35,148 bases of DNA from Pluralibacter gergoviae ATCC 33028 = NBRC 105706 (GTDB lineage: Bacteria; Pseudomonadota; Gammaproteobacteria; Enterobacterales; Enterobacteriaceae). The translations under genes were made by a program, and so were the position numbers. This document shows positions 8,920 to 17,268 of this stretch, piece by piece; the first letter of the stretch is position 1, and the number at the start of each line of letters is the position of its first letter. The stretch covers positions 1 to 35,148 of the forward strand of contig NZ_BCZS01000043.1 in assembly GCF_001598855.1 (NCBI RefSeq), given 5' to 3'. The notes under the pieces were generated by a model. The model was given only the letters and a program-made list of their open reading frames with translations, was not told the origin of the DNA and made no database searches.

Positions 8920-11900
8920 TGGAGCAAACCGATTTTCACCGCCAGCCGACGTGGGCCAGGCGCATCGCCGACGCCGCGCGTGCGCTGCACACTGCCTCTC
9001 TTGCCGCGCCGCATCCCGACTGCGTGCTGTTTATCAGCGCCGGCGAGCCGGAGGCGCGGGCGCGGGTTGCCACCGGCTGCGGCGGCAGCTTTGATGAGGC
9101 ATGGCGGCAGGCGTTTGACGCACTGCTGGCGGCGGATGCCCGCCAGCCCACCTGGCTGCGGGTGGACGTGGTGAACTGGACGGAAAAGCTCAGCGTCGCT
9201 GCGCTCAAGGAGAAATGTTCGCGCACTAAGCGCAGCTATTTTCGCTTCGGCCTGAGCTTCGACCCGCGGTTCCGGCGCGCGCTGCTGGAGCAGGAGATTT
9301 CCGGCAACGCTATTCTCTACCGCAGCGAGACGCCGGTGGCGGCGCTGAATGACGCTAATCTGGCCCGCTACGCAAAGCGGCGCTTCGGCGAGGCGCTGGC
9401 GTTTGGCGAGGATGAGGCGACCCTCTGGCGGTTTAAAACGGCGGCGATTTTCGCCGAGGGCGACAGCCTTTATTCCATCTGCGATAAGGGCCGCGAGGCG
9501 GGCTATCGCGAACTTAACGACTGGCCGGGCGGCCATCTTAACGACGCCATTGCCAGCGCCAGCCGCTTTCTGGCGGCGCAGATTCACGACAGCGGCAAAT
9601 ACGACTACGGCTGGTTTCCCTGCTTTGATAAGCCGATCCCCAGCTATAACGCCCTGCGCCACGCCAGCTCCACCTACGCGCTGCTGGAGGGCTGGGAGCA
9701 CACCCGGGAACCCGCCGAGTTTGCCGCCATTGAGCGCGCGCTGCACTACCTGACCACTGAGCTTATTCACAGCCGCCCGCTGCCGGGCGGCAAAATGGCC
9801 GATTTCCTGGTGGATGTCGGCAATGAGGTCAAGCTCGGCGGCAACGCGCTGGCGATACTCGCCCTCGCGAAGTACACCAGCCTCACCGGCGATACCCGCT
9901 ATCTGCCGCAGATGCTGCGCCTGGCGCGCACCCTGCGCTATATGCAGGATCCGGAAACCGGGGCCTTCGTCCACGTTATCAACTATCCGGATCTGAGCCT
10001 GAAGGCGGCCGAGCGCATCATCTACTACGATGGTGAGGCCGCCTTTGCCCTGATGCGGCTGTATGGCCTTACCGGTCAGGCCTGGCTGCTTGAGATGGTG
10101 CACAAGGCCTTCGACAGCTTTATCGCCCGCGAGCACTGGTGCGCCCACGACCACTGGCTGAGCTACTGCGTCAATGAACTGGTGGCCTACTGCCCGGAGG
10201 AGCGCTACTTCCGCTTTGGCCTCGACAACGTGCGCGATCATCTCGACTTCGTGCTTAATCGCATCACTACCTATCCGACGCTGCTGGAGCTGATGATGGC
10301 CGCCAGCCAGATGCTGGTGCGTCTCGCCGCCAGCGAGCACCGCCATCTGCTCGATGATTTTGACACGGAGAAATTCGACCGGGCGCTGGCCCACCGCGCC
10401 CGCTACCTGATGAACGGCTTTTTCTGGCCGGAGCTGGCAATGTTCTTCGCCAGACCGTCGCGGATTGTCGGCAGCTTCTTTATCCGCCACCACGCCTGGC
10501 GGGTACGCATTGATGATGTGGAGCACTACCTCTCCGGGCTGACCGCCTGGCACCGGATGCTGAAGATGCAGCACCGGCTGCCCGCCGGCGATGAGCCGCA
10601 GGTACTGTTTCTCGGTGAGGATCTGCGCGAGGTGGGTAACGGCATCGAGGTGGCAATGCTCCGCCGGGCGCAGCTTTTTGTTGATTATCTGCATCTGCCA
10701 ACGAGGCTGGTGCTCTGCCGCTGGAACCCGGGCTGGCGGCAAACTGCCGATGCGCTGCGGACCGCCGGTAAGCTGCCCGGGCAGGTGGCGGTGAGCCACG
10801 TCTATGATGAGCTGCCTGGCCTGCGCGATCTCGGCAGGCTGCAGCCGCTTGAGCAGCGGGCGCCGCGCCGGCTGCCGGTGCCGCCGGCGCTCTACCGGCG
10901 TCAGGTTTTACACCAGGAGGGGGAGCATAAGGGAAGGCTGGCTCAGGAGGATTTCATCGACGCTTACGGGCAGGTGCTGCTGCGTAAGTATTATCAGGCC
11001 CGGCGGGATGGCGTAAACCTGTCCCGCGCCGAGTGGCGAAATGAACGCGGCAACATTGAGACGGCGACCCGGGAGGACCAGATCAGCGCCTGGCTGCTGT
11101 CTGCCGCCCTCGACCCGGCGATCGGTCGCCATTTTATTATCGACAAGAACGCGGCGTGGCGCGATTTCGCCCTGAACCGCGCGCTGCGTCCGGCGGGTTC
11201 GACGCTGACGGCGATGCTGCACAGTACTCACCTGCTGGCGGATGGCCGGGTGAAGTGGAGCTACGCCCACTTACTTGATGCGGTTGATGCCGTGGACAAA
11301 ATCGTCGCTCTGACCGGAGAGCAGCGCGACGATCTGGCGCTGGCAGGGGTCAGCGCCGCGCGCCTGCTGGCGATCCCACACGGCGGTTCACTTCCGACGG
11401 CTGAAGGGAAATCTGCCGCCGGGCGTCAGGTGCTGTGCATGGCGCGCTATGCGCCGGAAAAGCAGCATGCGCTGCTGATCCGCGCCTTTGCCCTGGTGGT
11501 CAGCGTACTGCCCGACGCCAGACTGGTGTGCTACGGCACCGGGCCGCTGCGCAATGCACTGCGCCGGCAGGTCAGCGACGCCGGTCTTGAGACGGCGATA
11601 GCCATCAATGATTTTTCTGCCGATATCGTCGCCGCCCAGCGGCAGAGCCGCTGCGCCGTGCTCTGCTCGCGGGAAGAGGGTTTTTCGCTGTTCGGCCTCG
11701 AGTCGCTCGGATACGGTACCCCGCTGGTCAGCTTCGATATTAAATATGGCCCCCGCGAGCTGCTGGCCGACAGCGGGGCCGGCGTGCTGGTGGCGCAGGA
11801 CGATGAGCTGGCGCTGGCCGACGCCCTGATCGCCGTGTTGAGCGATGACGCTGCTTGGCAAAAAATGTCCGCCGCAGCGCGCGAACGCGCGGCGCGCTAC

Positions 11901-11975
11901 GCCCCGGAGGCGGTAGCAGAACGCTGGCAGGACTGGTGGCAGTGGGCGAGCGGGGTAAAGGTTCGAACAGAATAG
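8919..11975 (+). CDS. Multidomain TagE/GtfA-like glycosyltransferase, candidate adhesin modifier
   Basis: This 1018-residue soluble protein has no visible signal peptide or membrane segment. The C-terminal part (about 555-1018) is a GT-B glycosyltransferase of the TagE/GtfA/SdgA type. It has an N-terminal GIEVAMLRRAQLF segment, HSTH at the interdomain region, the EX7E motif E920-E928 (EEGFSLFGLE) and the family tail FDIKYGPREL (939-948). Residues about 170-540 are helical with recurring aromatic-Asp motifs (YDYGWFPCFDKPIPSYN, DHWLSYCVNEL) and resemble an alpha/alpha-toroid sugar-active fold. That fold assignment is inference. Residues 1-130 are an unassigned module. The start ATG shares one base with the adaptor stop, so the enzyme is part of the secretion operon. 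In Gram-positive bacteria related enzymes glycosylate Ser-rich or SD-repeat adhesins, so the SD tract upstream is the obvious substrate candidate. The sugar donor is unknown. Confidence 0.82.
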   Translation: MEQTDFHRQPTWARRIADAARALHTASLAAPHPDCVLFISAGEPEARARVATGCGGSFDEAWRQAFDALLAADARQPTWLRVDVVNWTEKLSVAALKEKCSRTKRSYFRFGLSFDPRFRRALLEQEISGNAILYRSETPVAALNDANLARYAKRRFGEALAFGEDEATLWRFKTAAIFAEGDSLYSICDKGREAGYRELNDWPGGHLNDAIASASRFLAAQIHDSGKYDYGWFPCFDKPIPSYNALRHASSTYALLEGWEHTREPAEFAAIERALHYLTTELIHSRPLPGGKMADFLVDVGNEVKLGGNALAILALAKYTSLTGDTRYLPQMLRLARTLRYMQDPETGAFVHVINYPDLSLKAAERIIYYDGEAAFALMRLYGLTGQAWLLEMVHKAFDSFIAREHWCAHDHWLSYCVNELVAYCPEERYFRFGLDNVRDHLDFVLNRITTYPTLLELMMAASQMLVRLAASEHRHLLDDFDTEKFDRALAHRARYLMNGFFWPELAMFFARPSRIVGSFFIRHHAWRVRIDDVEHYLSGLTAWHRMLKMQHRLPAGDEPQVLFLGEDLREVGNGIEVAMLRRAQLFVDYLHLPTRLVLCRWNPGWRQTADALRTAGKLPGQVAVSHVYDELPGLRDLGRLQPLEQRAPRRLPVPPALYRRQVLHQEGEHKGRLAQEDFIDAYGQVLLRKYYQARRDGVNLSRAEWRNERGNIETATREDQISAWLLSAALDPAIGRHFIIDKNAAWRDFALNRALRPAGSTLTAMLHSTHLLADGRVKWSYAHLLDAVDAVDKIVALTGEQRDDLALAGVSAARLLAIPHGGSLPTAEGKSAAGRQVLCMARYAPEKQHALLIRAFALVVSVLPDARLVCYGTGPLRNALRRQVSDAGLETAIAINDFSADIVAAQRQSRCAVLCSREEGFSLFGLESLGYGTPLVSFDIKYGPRELLADSGAGVLVAQDDELALADALIAVLSDDAAWQKMSAAARERAARYAPEAVAERWQDWWQWASGVKVRTE

Positions 11976-11980
11976 AGAAT

Positions 11981-12008
11981 GCCGCCCCCGGCGGGTGCCG
12001 GGGGCGGC
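11981..12008. terminator. Perfect 12-bp stem-loop between convergent genes
   Basis: GCCGCCCCCGGC (11981-11992) and GCCGGGGGCGGC (11997-12008) form a perfect 12-bp stem with a GGGT loop. It lies 5 bases after the glycosyltransferase stop and 5 bases before the ychN stop. There is no real T tract on either side, so it may end transcription poorly by itself, or protect the 3' ends of both convergent mRNAs. Confidence 0.6.
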
Positions 12009-12013
12009 GCGAA

Positions 12014-12364
12014 TCAGAACGTCAGCACTTTATCCGCCGCCAGCGTCCACTCCGCCAGTTCCACGAGGGTTCCTACTTCCACGCCGTCAACCAGCGTCAG
12101 GCCGGTGATGCCGCGCCCGTCGGTACAGGTTTTGCACAGCTTCACCGGCACGCTCTGGGCGGTGAGGATCTCCAGCATCTGCTGGATATTATAGCCCTCG
12201 GCCGGCTTCTGCCCGCGCAGGCCGGCGGTAACGGCATCGGACATCAGAAACAGCTTCAGGTCGATTTGCTGCTGCTCTTTAAGGGCAATGGCGAGGCGCA
12301 GGCTGTTAAACAGCGACTCGCTGCCGTAGGCCGCGCCGCTGGCGACAATCACAATACGTTGCAT
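12014..12364 (-). CDS. ychN: YchN, DsrE/DsrF-like sulfur-relay family protein
   Basis: This 116-residue cytoplasmic protein matches E. coli YchN in length and in sequence as I recall it. It has the DsrE/F fold pattern: beta strand IVIVASGAAYG, then a helix, then LKLFLMSDAV, and a conserved KLCKTCTDGRG segment with two cysteines. The family includes sulfur carriers (TusB/C/D, DsrE/F/H), but YchN itself has no settled function. The start has a strong Shine-Dalgarno sequence (AGGAGGAAGG directly before ATG). It is convergent with the glycosyltransferase gene and is the first core gene after the accessory adhesin block. Confidence 0.92.
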   Translation of the reverse strand: MQRIVIVASGAAYGSESLFNSLRLAIALKEQQQIDLKLFLMSDAVTAGLRGQKPAEGYNIQQMLEILTAQSVPVKLCKTCTDGRGITGLTLVDGVEVGTLVELAEWTLAADKVLTF

Positions 12365-12413
12365 CCTTCCTCCTGAAATTATCTGGCTATTCCTATGCTA
12401 CTGCGTTCGGCGC

Positions 12414-12965
12414 TTACTGTCCAAAGCGGCCAATCAGGCCGGTGGCGGCCAGCTGGTGGCCCTTGAGTTTGTCAAACAGCGCCTCGCGGGTCAGCCCGGC
12501 GGGCAGATCCGGCGGCAGCGAGGTGGCGATAAGCGTAAACGTATAGTGGTGCGCGCCGCTGCCCGGCGGCGGGCAGGGACCGTACCAGGCGCCGGTGCCT
12601 TTACTGTTTTTACCCCCGGTGAAGCCTTTCCCGTCGCGCAGAGCGTTGGGCGAGAAGCCGGTCGCCGCCGGAATGATGTTGTAGGCAACCAGGTGGGTCA
12701 CGCCGAGGCCCTTATTGCCTTCCGGATCGTGGACCACCAGCGCAAAACTCCGGGTCTGCGGCGGCGGGTTGCTCCATACCAGCGGCGGCGAGTTGTTTTC
12801 GCCGCTGCAGTTGGGATTTTGCTTATCATTGCCGGCATACTTCGCCGTCATCATGCCGTTATCGGCAAAGGCGGGCGACTGCAGGATAAAGAGATCCGCG
12901 GCCCCGGCCGACGCGGCGGCGAACAGCATCCCTGCGCAAAGAGTAAAAGATAGTGTGTGCTGCAT
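12414..12965 (-). CDS. Periplasmic YbhB/YbcL-type PEBP (Raf kinase inhibitor-like) protein
   Basis: The protein has 183 residues. Residues 1-23 are a signal peptide (hydrophobic LSFTLCAGMLFAAASAGAA, cleavage before DLF), so it is periplasmic like YbcL. The mature part has the phosphatidylethanolamine-binding protein hallmarks: SPPLVWSNPP, a VVHDPEG ligand-site motif (about 77-83), HLVAYNI and the GAWYGPCPPPGSGAHHYTF block near residue 125-145. Bacterial members have unclear roles; YbcL of uropathogenic E. coli affects host neutrophils, but nothing here shows which kind this is. The gene sits between ychN and ychO, which as I recall are adjacent in E. coli K-12, so it looks like a lineage-specific insertion. 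It is divergent from ychO across 151 bases. Confidence 0.88.
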   Translation of the reverse strand: MQHTLSFTLCAGMLFAAASAGAADLFILQSPAFADNGMMTAKYAGNDKQNPNCSGENNSPPLVWSNPPPQTRSFALVVHDPEGNKGLGVTHLVAYNIIPAATGFSPNALRDGKGFTGGKNSKGTGAWYGPCPPPGSGAHHYTFTLIATSLPPDLPAGLTREALFDKLKGHQLAATGLIGRFGQ

Positions 12966-13072
12966 AAAAAGCGCTCATTATGTGTGGGTACTCTAACTGT
13001 AGACCAGCACTCGGTTTTTTCCTGAAATTTAGTCAAAGGCTGAAATCGCTGCCGATTGTCGGTAAACTTATT

Positions 13073-13094
13073 AACTGTGCCCTATGTCACATAA
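13073..13094. promoter_or_regulatory. Possible CRP site between the PEBP gene and ychO
   Basis: TGTGC-N6-TCACA (13076-13091) differs from the CRP core TGTGA-N6-TCACA at one base, with A/T-rich flanks (AAC before, TAA after). Its centre is only 33 bases before the ychO start. That is too close for a normal class II activator position unless the ychO message is nearly leaderless. It is about 118 bases from the PEBP start, where class I activation is possible. I see no convincing -35/-10 pair for either gene. Confidence 0.35.
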
Positions 13095-13116
13095 CTGACA
13101 GGAACCCGCTGACGTT

Positions 13117-14523
13117 TTGACCACTTTGCGTTTACGACACTGCCTTCCGCTGCTGCTCCTGCCTCTCGCAGGAAGCGCTGCCGCTGTGCGCCAGTTTTAT
13201 GTCGAGCAGGCGAAAAATCCGTTCAGCGTCAGCGCGGCTGAAGCCCTGCCGGATATGGGCATCGCACCCGAAAGTGGCGACGATCAGAAGCATCTGGCTG
13301 AGATGGTGAAGGCCTTCGGCGAGGCCAGCATGGTCGATAACGGCCTCGCCACCGGCGAGCGCGCCCGCCAGTTCGCGCTGGATAAAATCAACCAGCGGTT
13401 TAACACCGAGTTTAATCAGCAGCTCGACTACTGGCTTTCGCCGTGGGGCAACGCCAGCGCCCAGCTGCTGGTGGATGATAAAGGCAACTTTACCGGCAGC
13501 CACGGCAGCTGGTTTGTGCCGCTGGCGGATAATGACCGCTATCTCACCTGGAGCCAGGTGGGCTTTACCCGCCAGGACGAGGGTACGGTGAGCAATCTTG
13601 GCCTTGGCCAGCGCTGGGTGGCGGGAAGCTGGCTGCTTGGCTACAACACCTTCTATGACGCACAGCTTCACGACAATCTGCGGCGCGGCGGCTTCGGCGC
13701 CGAGGCCTGGAGCGAGTATCTGCGCCTGTCGGCCAACTACTATCAGCCGCTCAGCGGCTGGCGCAGCGACAGCGATCTGAAAGAGCAGCGCATGGCGCGC
13801 GGTTACGACGTCACGGCCCAGGCGCGTCTGCCGTTTTACCGCTACGTCAATACCAGCCTTAGCCTTGAGCAGTACTTTGGCGACAGCGTCGACCTGTTTC
13901 ACTCCGGCACCGGCTACCGCAATCCGGTGGCCGTCTCGCTGGGGCTCAACTACACGCCGGTGCCGCTGATGACCCTGACGGCGGAGCACAAGCAGGGCGA
14001 GAGCGGCGTCAGTCAGAATAACGTCGGCATGAAGCTCAACTACCGCTTCGGCGTGCCGCTCAAAAAGCAGCTTGAATCCAGCGAAGTGGCGGCCTTCACC
14101 TCCCTGCGCGGCAGCCGCTACGATGCGCCGGAGCGCAATCAACTGCCGGTGGTGGAGTATCGCCAGCGTAAAACGCTGTCGGTCTTTCTCGCCACGCCGC
14201 CGTGGGATCTCAAGCCGGGCGAGACGGTGCAGCTGAAGCTGCAGGTGCGCAGCCGCTATAAGATACGCTCCCTGACCTGGCAGGGTGACGGCCAGGCGCT
14301 GAGCCTGACGCCGCCGGTAAACCGCAACAGCGCCGACGGCTGGAGCATCATTATGCCGGCCTGGGACAGCAGCGAAGGGGCCAGCAACCGCTGGCATCTG
14401 TCGGTGGTGGTTGAGGATGAAAAAGGCCAGCGCGTCTCGTCGAACGAGATAACGCTGGTGCTGACAGAGCCGCTGACGACGCTGCCGGGTGTGCCTTCAG
14501 ACGATGCGCTGTGGCAGCCTTAA
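13117..14523 (+). CDS. ychO: YchO, invasin/intimin-like outer membrane beta-barrel protein
   Basis: This 468-residue protein is close in length to E. coli YchO (about 464) and shares long blocks with it as I recall: [50 protein letters not shown] and [18 protein letters not shown]. Residues 1-24 are a signal peptide ([19 protein letters not shown]). Residues about 60-320 form the inverse-autotransporter-type beta-barrel, and a C-terminal Ig-like portion follows (about 350-455). No passenger domain of invasin size is present. The only possible start is TTG at 13117 (or TTG at 13126): an in-frame TGA lies at 13096 and there is no ATG or GTG between them. It ends by overlapping the stop of convergent narL by 4 bases. 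The E. coli orthologue's role is not established. Confidence 0.9.
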   Translation: MTTLRLRHCLPLLLLPLAGSAAAVRQFYVEQAKNPFSVSAAEALPDMGIAPESGDDQKHLAEMVKAFGEASMVDNGLATGERARQFALDKINQRFNTEFNQQLDYWLSPWGNASAQLLVDDKGNFTGSHGSWFVPLADNDRYLTWSQVGFTRQDEGTVSNLGLGQRWVAGSWLLGYNTFYDAQLHDNLRRGGFGAEAWSEYLRLSANYYQPLSGWRSDSDLKEQRMARGYDVTAQARLPFYRYVNTSLSLEQYFGDSVDLFHSGTGYRNPVAVSLGLNYTPVPLMTLTAEHKQGESGVSQNNVGMKLNYRFGVPLKKQLESSEVAAFTSLRGSRYDAPERNQLPVVEYRQRKTLSVFLATPPWDLKPGETVQLKLQVRSRYKIRSLTWQGDGQALSLTPPVNRNSADGWSIIMPAWDSSEGASNRWHLSVVVEDEKGQRVSSNEITLVLTEPLTTLPGVPSDDALWQP

Positions 14524-15170
14524 AATACCCGGTCCTGATGGACCCAGACGGCGGCTTCAACCCGGGACTTGAGCTTCATCTTCTTCAGCATATGCTTGAC
14601 GTGCACCTTGACCGTACTCTCGGTGATATCAAGGCGACGGGCGATCATTTTATTGGGCAGGCCCTGGGCAATCAGCTTGAGAATATCGCGCTCGCGCGGC
14701 GTCAGCTGATTGATGTCGCGGTCAGAGGTGGCACGATTGGCCCGCAGGCTGGCGGCCAGCACCGGCGTTAGCGCCTCGCTCAGCACCATCTCGCCGGCGG
14801 CGGACTGCTGCAGCGCCTTGAGTAAATCTTCCGGCTCCATATCCTTGAGCAGATAGCCGTCGGCTCCGCGCTTGAGGGCAGTCACCACGTCCTCTTCGTG
14901 ATTCGACGCGCTAAACACCACCACCCGGCCGGAGAGCGCGCGCTCGCGCAGCTTGTCCAGGGTCTCCAGACCGTTCATGCCCGGCATGTTGAGATCGAGC
15001 AGGATCAGATCCGGATCGAGCGATTCCGCCAGCTCAATGCCCTGTTCGCCGTTGCTCTCTTCGCCCACCACCTCAATGTCCGGCGCCATGCTGATGAGCT
15101 GCTTCACGCCGGTGCGCAGCATGGGATGATCGTCGATGAGCAAAATCGTTGCCCGTTCCTGATTAGTCAT
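14520..15170 (-). CDS. narL: NarL, nitrate/nitrite response regulator
   Basis: This 216-residue regulator has a receiver domain (1-~125) with acidic pocket D13/D14 and phospho-acceptor D59. A LuxR/NarL helix-turn-helix domain follows (about 150-215; [25 protein letters not shown] and [11 protein letters not shown]). Phosphorylated by NarX, it activates narG and narK and represses alternative respiratory genes by binding TACYNMT heptamers. The frame extends upstream, but this ATG is chosen because AAGGAGA lies just before it and it gives the exact E. coli length. The start lies inside the end of narX (8-base overlap), so translation is coupled. Its stop overlaps the ychO stop by 4 bases on the opposite strand with no terminator between. 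Confidence 0.97.
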   Translation of the reverse strand: MTNQERATILLIDDHPMLRTGVKQLISMAPDIEVVGEESNGEQGIELAESLDPDLILLDLNMPGMNGLETLDKLRERALSGRVVVFSASNHEEDVVTALKRGADGYLLKDMEPEDLLKALQQSAAGEMVLSEALTPVLAASLRANRATSDRDINQLTPRERDILKLIAQGLPNKMIARRLDITESTVKVHVKHMLKKMKLKSRVEAAVWVHQDRVF

Positions 15171-16959
15171 GGGAGTCTCCTTGAGATTGAGGGAGGGATT
15201 TTTCGGGGATGAAGGTGACAACGACGTTGGTGCCGCCGCCATCTCGCCGTTTGACCTGACAGTCGCCGTGCAGGCTCTGGGCGCGGTCGCGCATGATGAT
15301 AAGTCCGTAGTGATTGCTGCGTTCTGCATTATCCGGCACGCCGCGGCCATTATCAGCAACGGTTAAACGGACCTGATTGTTCTGCTGGATGACGCTGACG
15401 GTCACCGCCGTGGCCTGGGCGTGCTTGAGGGCATTGCTCAGGGCCTCGCGGGCGATTTGCAGCAGGTGTATTGCCTGGTGGGAAGGAACAAGACGCGGCG
15501 GCAGCTGATAGTCGAGCCGGACGTCAAAGCCGAAATGGGCGCTGTACTCCTGGCAGCTGGCCTCCAGCGCGGGCCGCAGGCCGGGTTCAGTGAGCTGCAG
15601 GCGGAAGGTGGTCAGCAGCTCCCGCAGCTGGGCCCAGGAGGTGTTCAGTTCATTACGCATCTGGCTGAGTAAGGTGCGGCTCTCTTCGGGCAGCGTGCTG
15701 CCCTGCATCTGCAGGCAGCTCACCTGCATCTTCATGCAGGAGAGGGACTGAGCGATGGAGTCGTGCAGCTCCCGGGCAATCGTGGCCCGCTCTTCCATGA
15801 CGATCAGCTGCTGCTGGCGCTCCTGGTGCCTGTCCAGCGCCAGCGTGGCGGTAATTTGTTCAACCAGCGTATCCACCAGCTGCTGCTGGTCGTGGCTGAG
15901 GTGACGCCCGGCGGGCAGGGTAGCCAGCAGGATGCCATACTGGTTGTGGGCATCGGTCAGCCGCCATTTTAAGGTGATGCCGCCGGTTGCTTCAGCGGGC
16001 AGATTGCGCGGGCAGAGGAAGCAGCCGCGCTCATCGCAGCTGGCGGCGGAGTGGCAGATAAACTCCTGATGGTTATCTTCGTCTTCGGTATCGTATACCC
16101 GGACCTCAATATCGCGCAGCAGGGTCAGATCCTGCAGGCCGTTGAGCACCGGCGAGATGCGCTCGCACAGCGACGCCTGAGAGTGCAGGCGGCGGTTGGC
16201 CTGCCAGAGAAAGGCAAGAATTTCATTTTTATGCTTGAGGTTGGCAGTTTTCTCCTGCACCCGCTGCTCGAGCACCGCGTAGCTTTCCGCCAGCTCTTTT
16301 GACATGTTATTCAGCGCCCTGCCGAGCGTTGCCATCTCGTCGCGCCCGCTAATTTTCGCCCGCTGGCCGAAGTCCCGGCGGCTGACCGCCCGGGCCATCC
16401 CCAGCAGCTGCTTCCAGGGGCGCAGCAGGCGGGCGCGCAGCCAGACGATAGTGAACAGCAGTAGCATTCCCATACACAGCATCATGATCCGGTGCAGCCT
16501 CACGACGTGCGCGATACGCTCTTCGGTGGTATGGTCGAAATCGGTCACCAGCTGGTCAATACGGTTGACAAAGCCTGCGACCTGGCTTGCCACCACCTGC
16601 TGACTGCGGGCGCGCTGCATCGCGGGCAGCAGCTCAGTCTGCCAGTAGCGCTGCAGGGCGCTGAGCTGGGTACGTTGCCCATCGCGGCGGGCGGCTTCAA
16701 TCAGTTCAGTGCTGAAAACGGTGGCGTTCATTTCATCAAGCAGGGCAGCGTCGCTGCTTTTCAGGGGAACCGCCGCCAGCAGCCGGTAACTCTGCATCCG
16801 CAGTGAGCCCGCTTTGTTAATGGCGTGGGCGCTGCCCTGAACGCCGTAGACCAGCCGGGCAGAGACCGCCATACCGGCTACGCCGATAATGGTCGACAGC
16901 AGGACGATGAGCGCCAGTTGGTTGACCAGCGTAAGCGGCGTAAAAAGGCGTTTAAACAT
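15163..16959 (-). CDS. narX: NarX, nitrate/nitrite sensor histidine kinase
   Basis: This 598-residue inner-membrane sensor has TM1 at about 12-34, then a periplasmic domain starting with the nitrate-binding P box ([15 protein letters not shown], about 45-59, with R54). TM2 (about 150-172) and a HAMP linker follow. The central module carries a Cys cluster around 305-320 ([10 protein letters not shown]). A HisKA_3 kinase follows with phospho-acceptor H399 in [10 protein letters not shown], then HATPase_c with N-box DNGRG. All match E. coli NarX. It transfers phosphate to NarL when nitrate is bound. The gene is divergent from narK across about 310 bases. The start is supported by AGGAGT 9 bases upstream. 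Confidence 0.97.
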   Translation of the reverse strand: MFKRLFTPLTLVNQLALIVLLSTIIGVAGMAVSARLVYGVQGSAHAINKAGSLRMQSYRLLAAVPLKSSDAALLDEMNATVFSTELIEAARRDGQRTQLSALQRYWQTELLPAMQRARSQQVVASQVAGFVNRIDQLVTDFDHTTEERIAHVVRLHRIMMLCMGMLLLFTIVWLRARLLRPWKQLLGMARAVSRRDFGQRAKISGRDEMATLGRALNNMSKELAESYAVLEQRVQEKTANLKHKNEILAFLWQANRRLHSQASLCERISPVLNGLQDLTLLRDIEVRVYDTEDEDNHQEFICHSAASCDERGCFLCPRNLPAEATGGITLKWRLTDAHNQYGILLATLPAGRHLSHDQQQLVDTLVEQITATLALDRHQERQQQLIVMEERATIARELHDSIAQSLSCMKMQVSCLQMQGSTLPEESRTLLSQMRNELNTSWAQLRELLTTFRLQLTEPGLRPALEASCQEYSAHFGFDVRLDYQLPPRLVPSHQAIHLLQIAREALSNALKHAQATAVTVSVIQQNNQVRLTVADNGRGVPDNAERSNHYGLIIMRDRAQSLHGDCQVKRRDGGGTNVVVTFIPEKSLPQSQGDSHD

Positions 16960-17022
16960 GAAATGCGGAACTCCTGACCGGGAGAAGTGCCCGGATTGCG
17001 GCTATTTTCAGCCATCCTCTGG

Positions 17023-17053
17023 AGTATACCCATACCTATAAAGTATTACCTCT
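17023..17053. promoter_or_regulatory. NarL heptamer cluster in the narX-narK control region
   Basis: Three matches to the NarL heptamer TACYNMT lie on the plus strand: TACCCAT (17027-17033), TACCTAT (17033-17039) and TACCTCT (17047-17053). They are 150-175 bases upstream of the narK FNR site, a layout like the distal NarL region of E. coli narK. On the minus strand, TATACT (17028-17023) is a candidate narX -10 and overlaps the first heptamer, so NarL could also affect its own operon. The rest of 16960-17195 shows no gene. Confidence 0.6.
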
Positions 17054-17195
17054 TAATTGCCGTAAGGGATCGGAAAATGTGGCGGGTCCGATATAATCCC
17101 CCTGTGGGTATGATAATCCGCGGATTCATGGCCAGAAAAGACTACTCACTAAGAGTCATGCGCGATTTTCGCACAATTTTATCTCGCGTTGTCCT

Positions 17196-17236
17196 TTGAT
17201 TTATATCAACTTACCTTGCCCGGCAGGCCCTAATGT
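17196..17236 (+). promoter_or_regulatory. FNR-dependent narK promoter
   Basis: TTGAT-TTAT-ATCAA (17196-17209) is a perfect FNR dyad half-site pair, the same type as the E. coli narK site. With its centre at 17202.5, the class II distance of 41.5 predicts a start near 17244. TAATGT (17231-17236) sits at the right place for the -10. This makes narK induced without oxygen. The initiation site is inferred from spacing. Confidence 0.85.
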
Positions 17237-17268
17237 TGCAGCATCTGTCTCAATCATTAGAGGTTTCT

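Noticed and set aside
8916-10799. 627-codon open frame antisense to the glycosyltransferase
   Set aside because: GC-rich codon bias leaves the opposite strand open. The sense strand has clear family motifs and operon overlaps.
13132-14397. 421-codon open frame antisense to ychO
   Set aside because: A shadow of ychO, which aligns along its whole length with the known family.
15171-15359. Longer narL frame starting at 15359
   Set aside because: It extends into narX in another frame without homology. The ATG at 15168-15170 has a ribosome site and gives 216 residues.
17233-17268. Upstream narK start at 17233
   Set aside because: It overlaps the -10 region; MSHSS at 17269 matches the family N-terminus and has a ribosome site.
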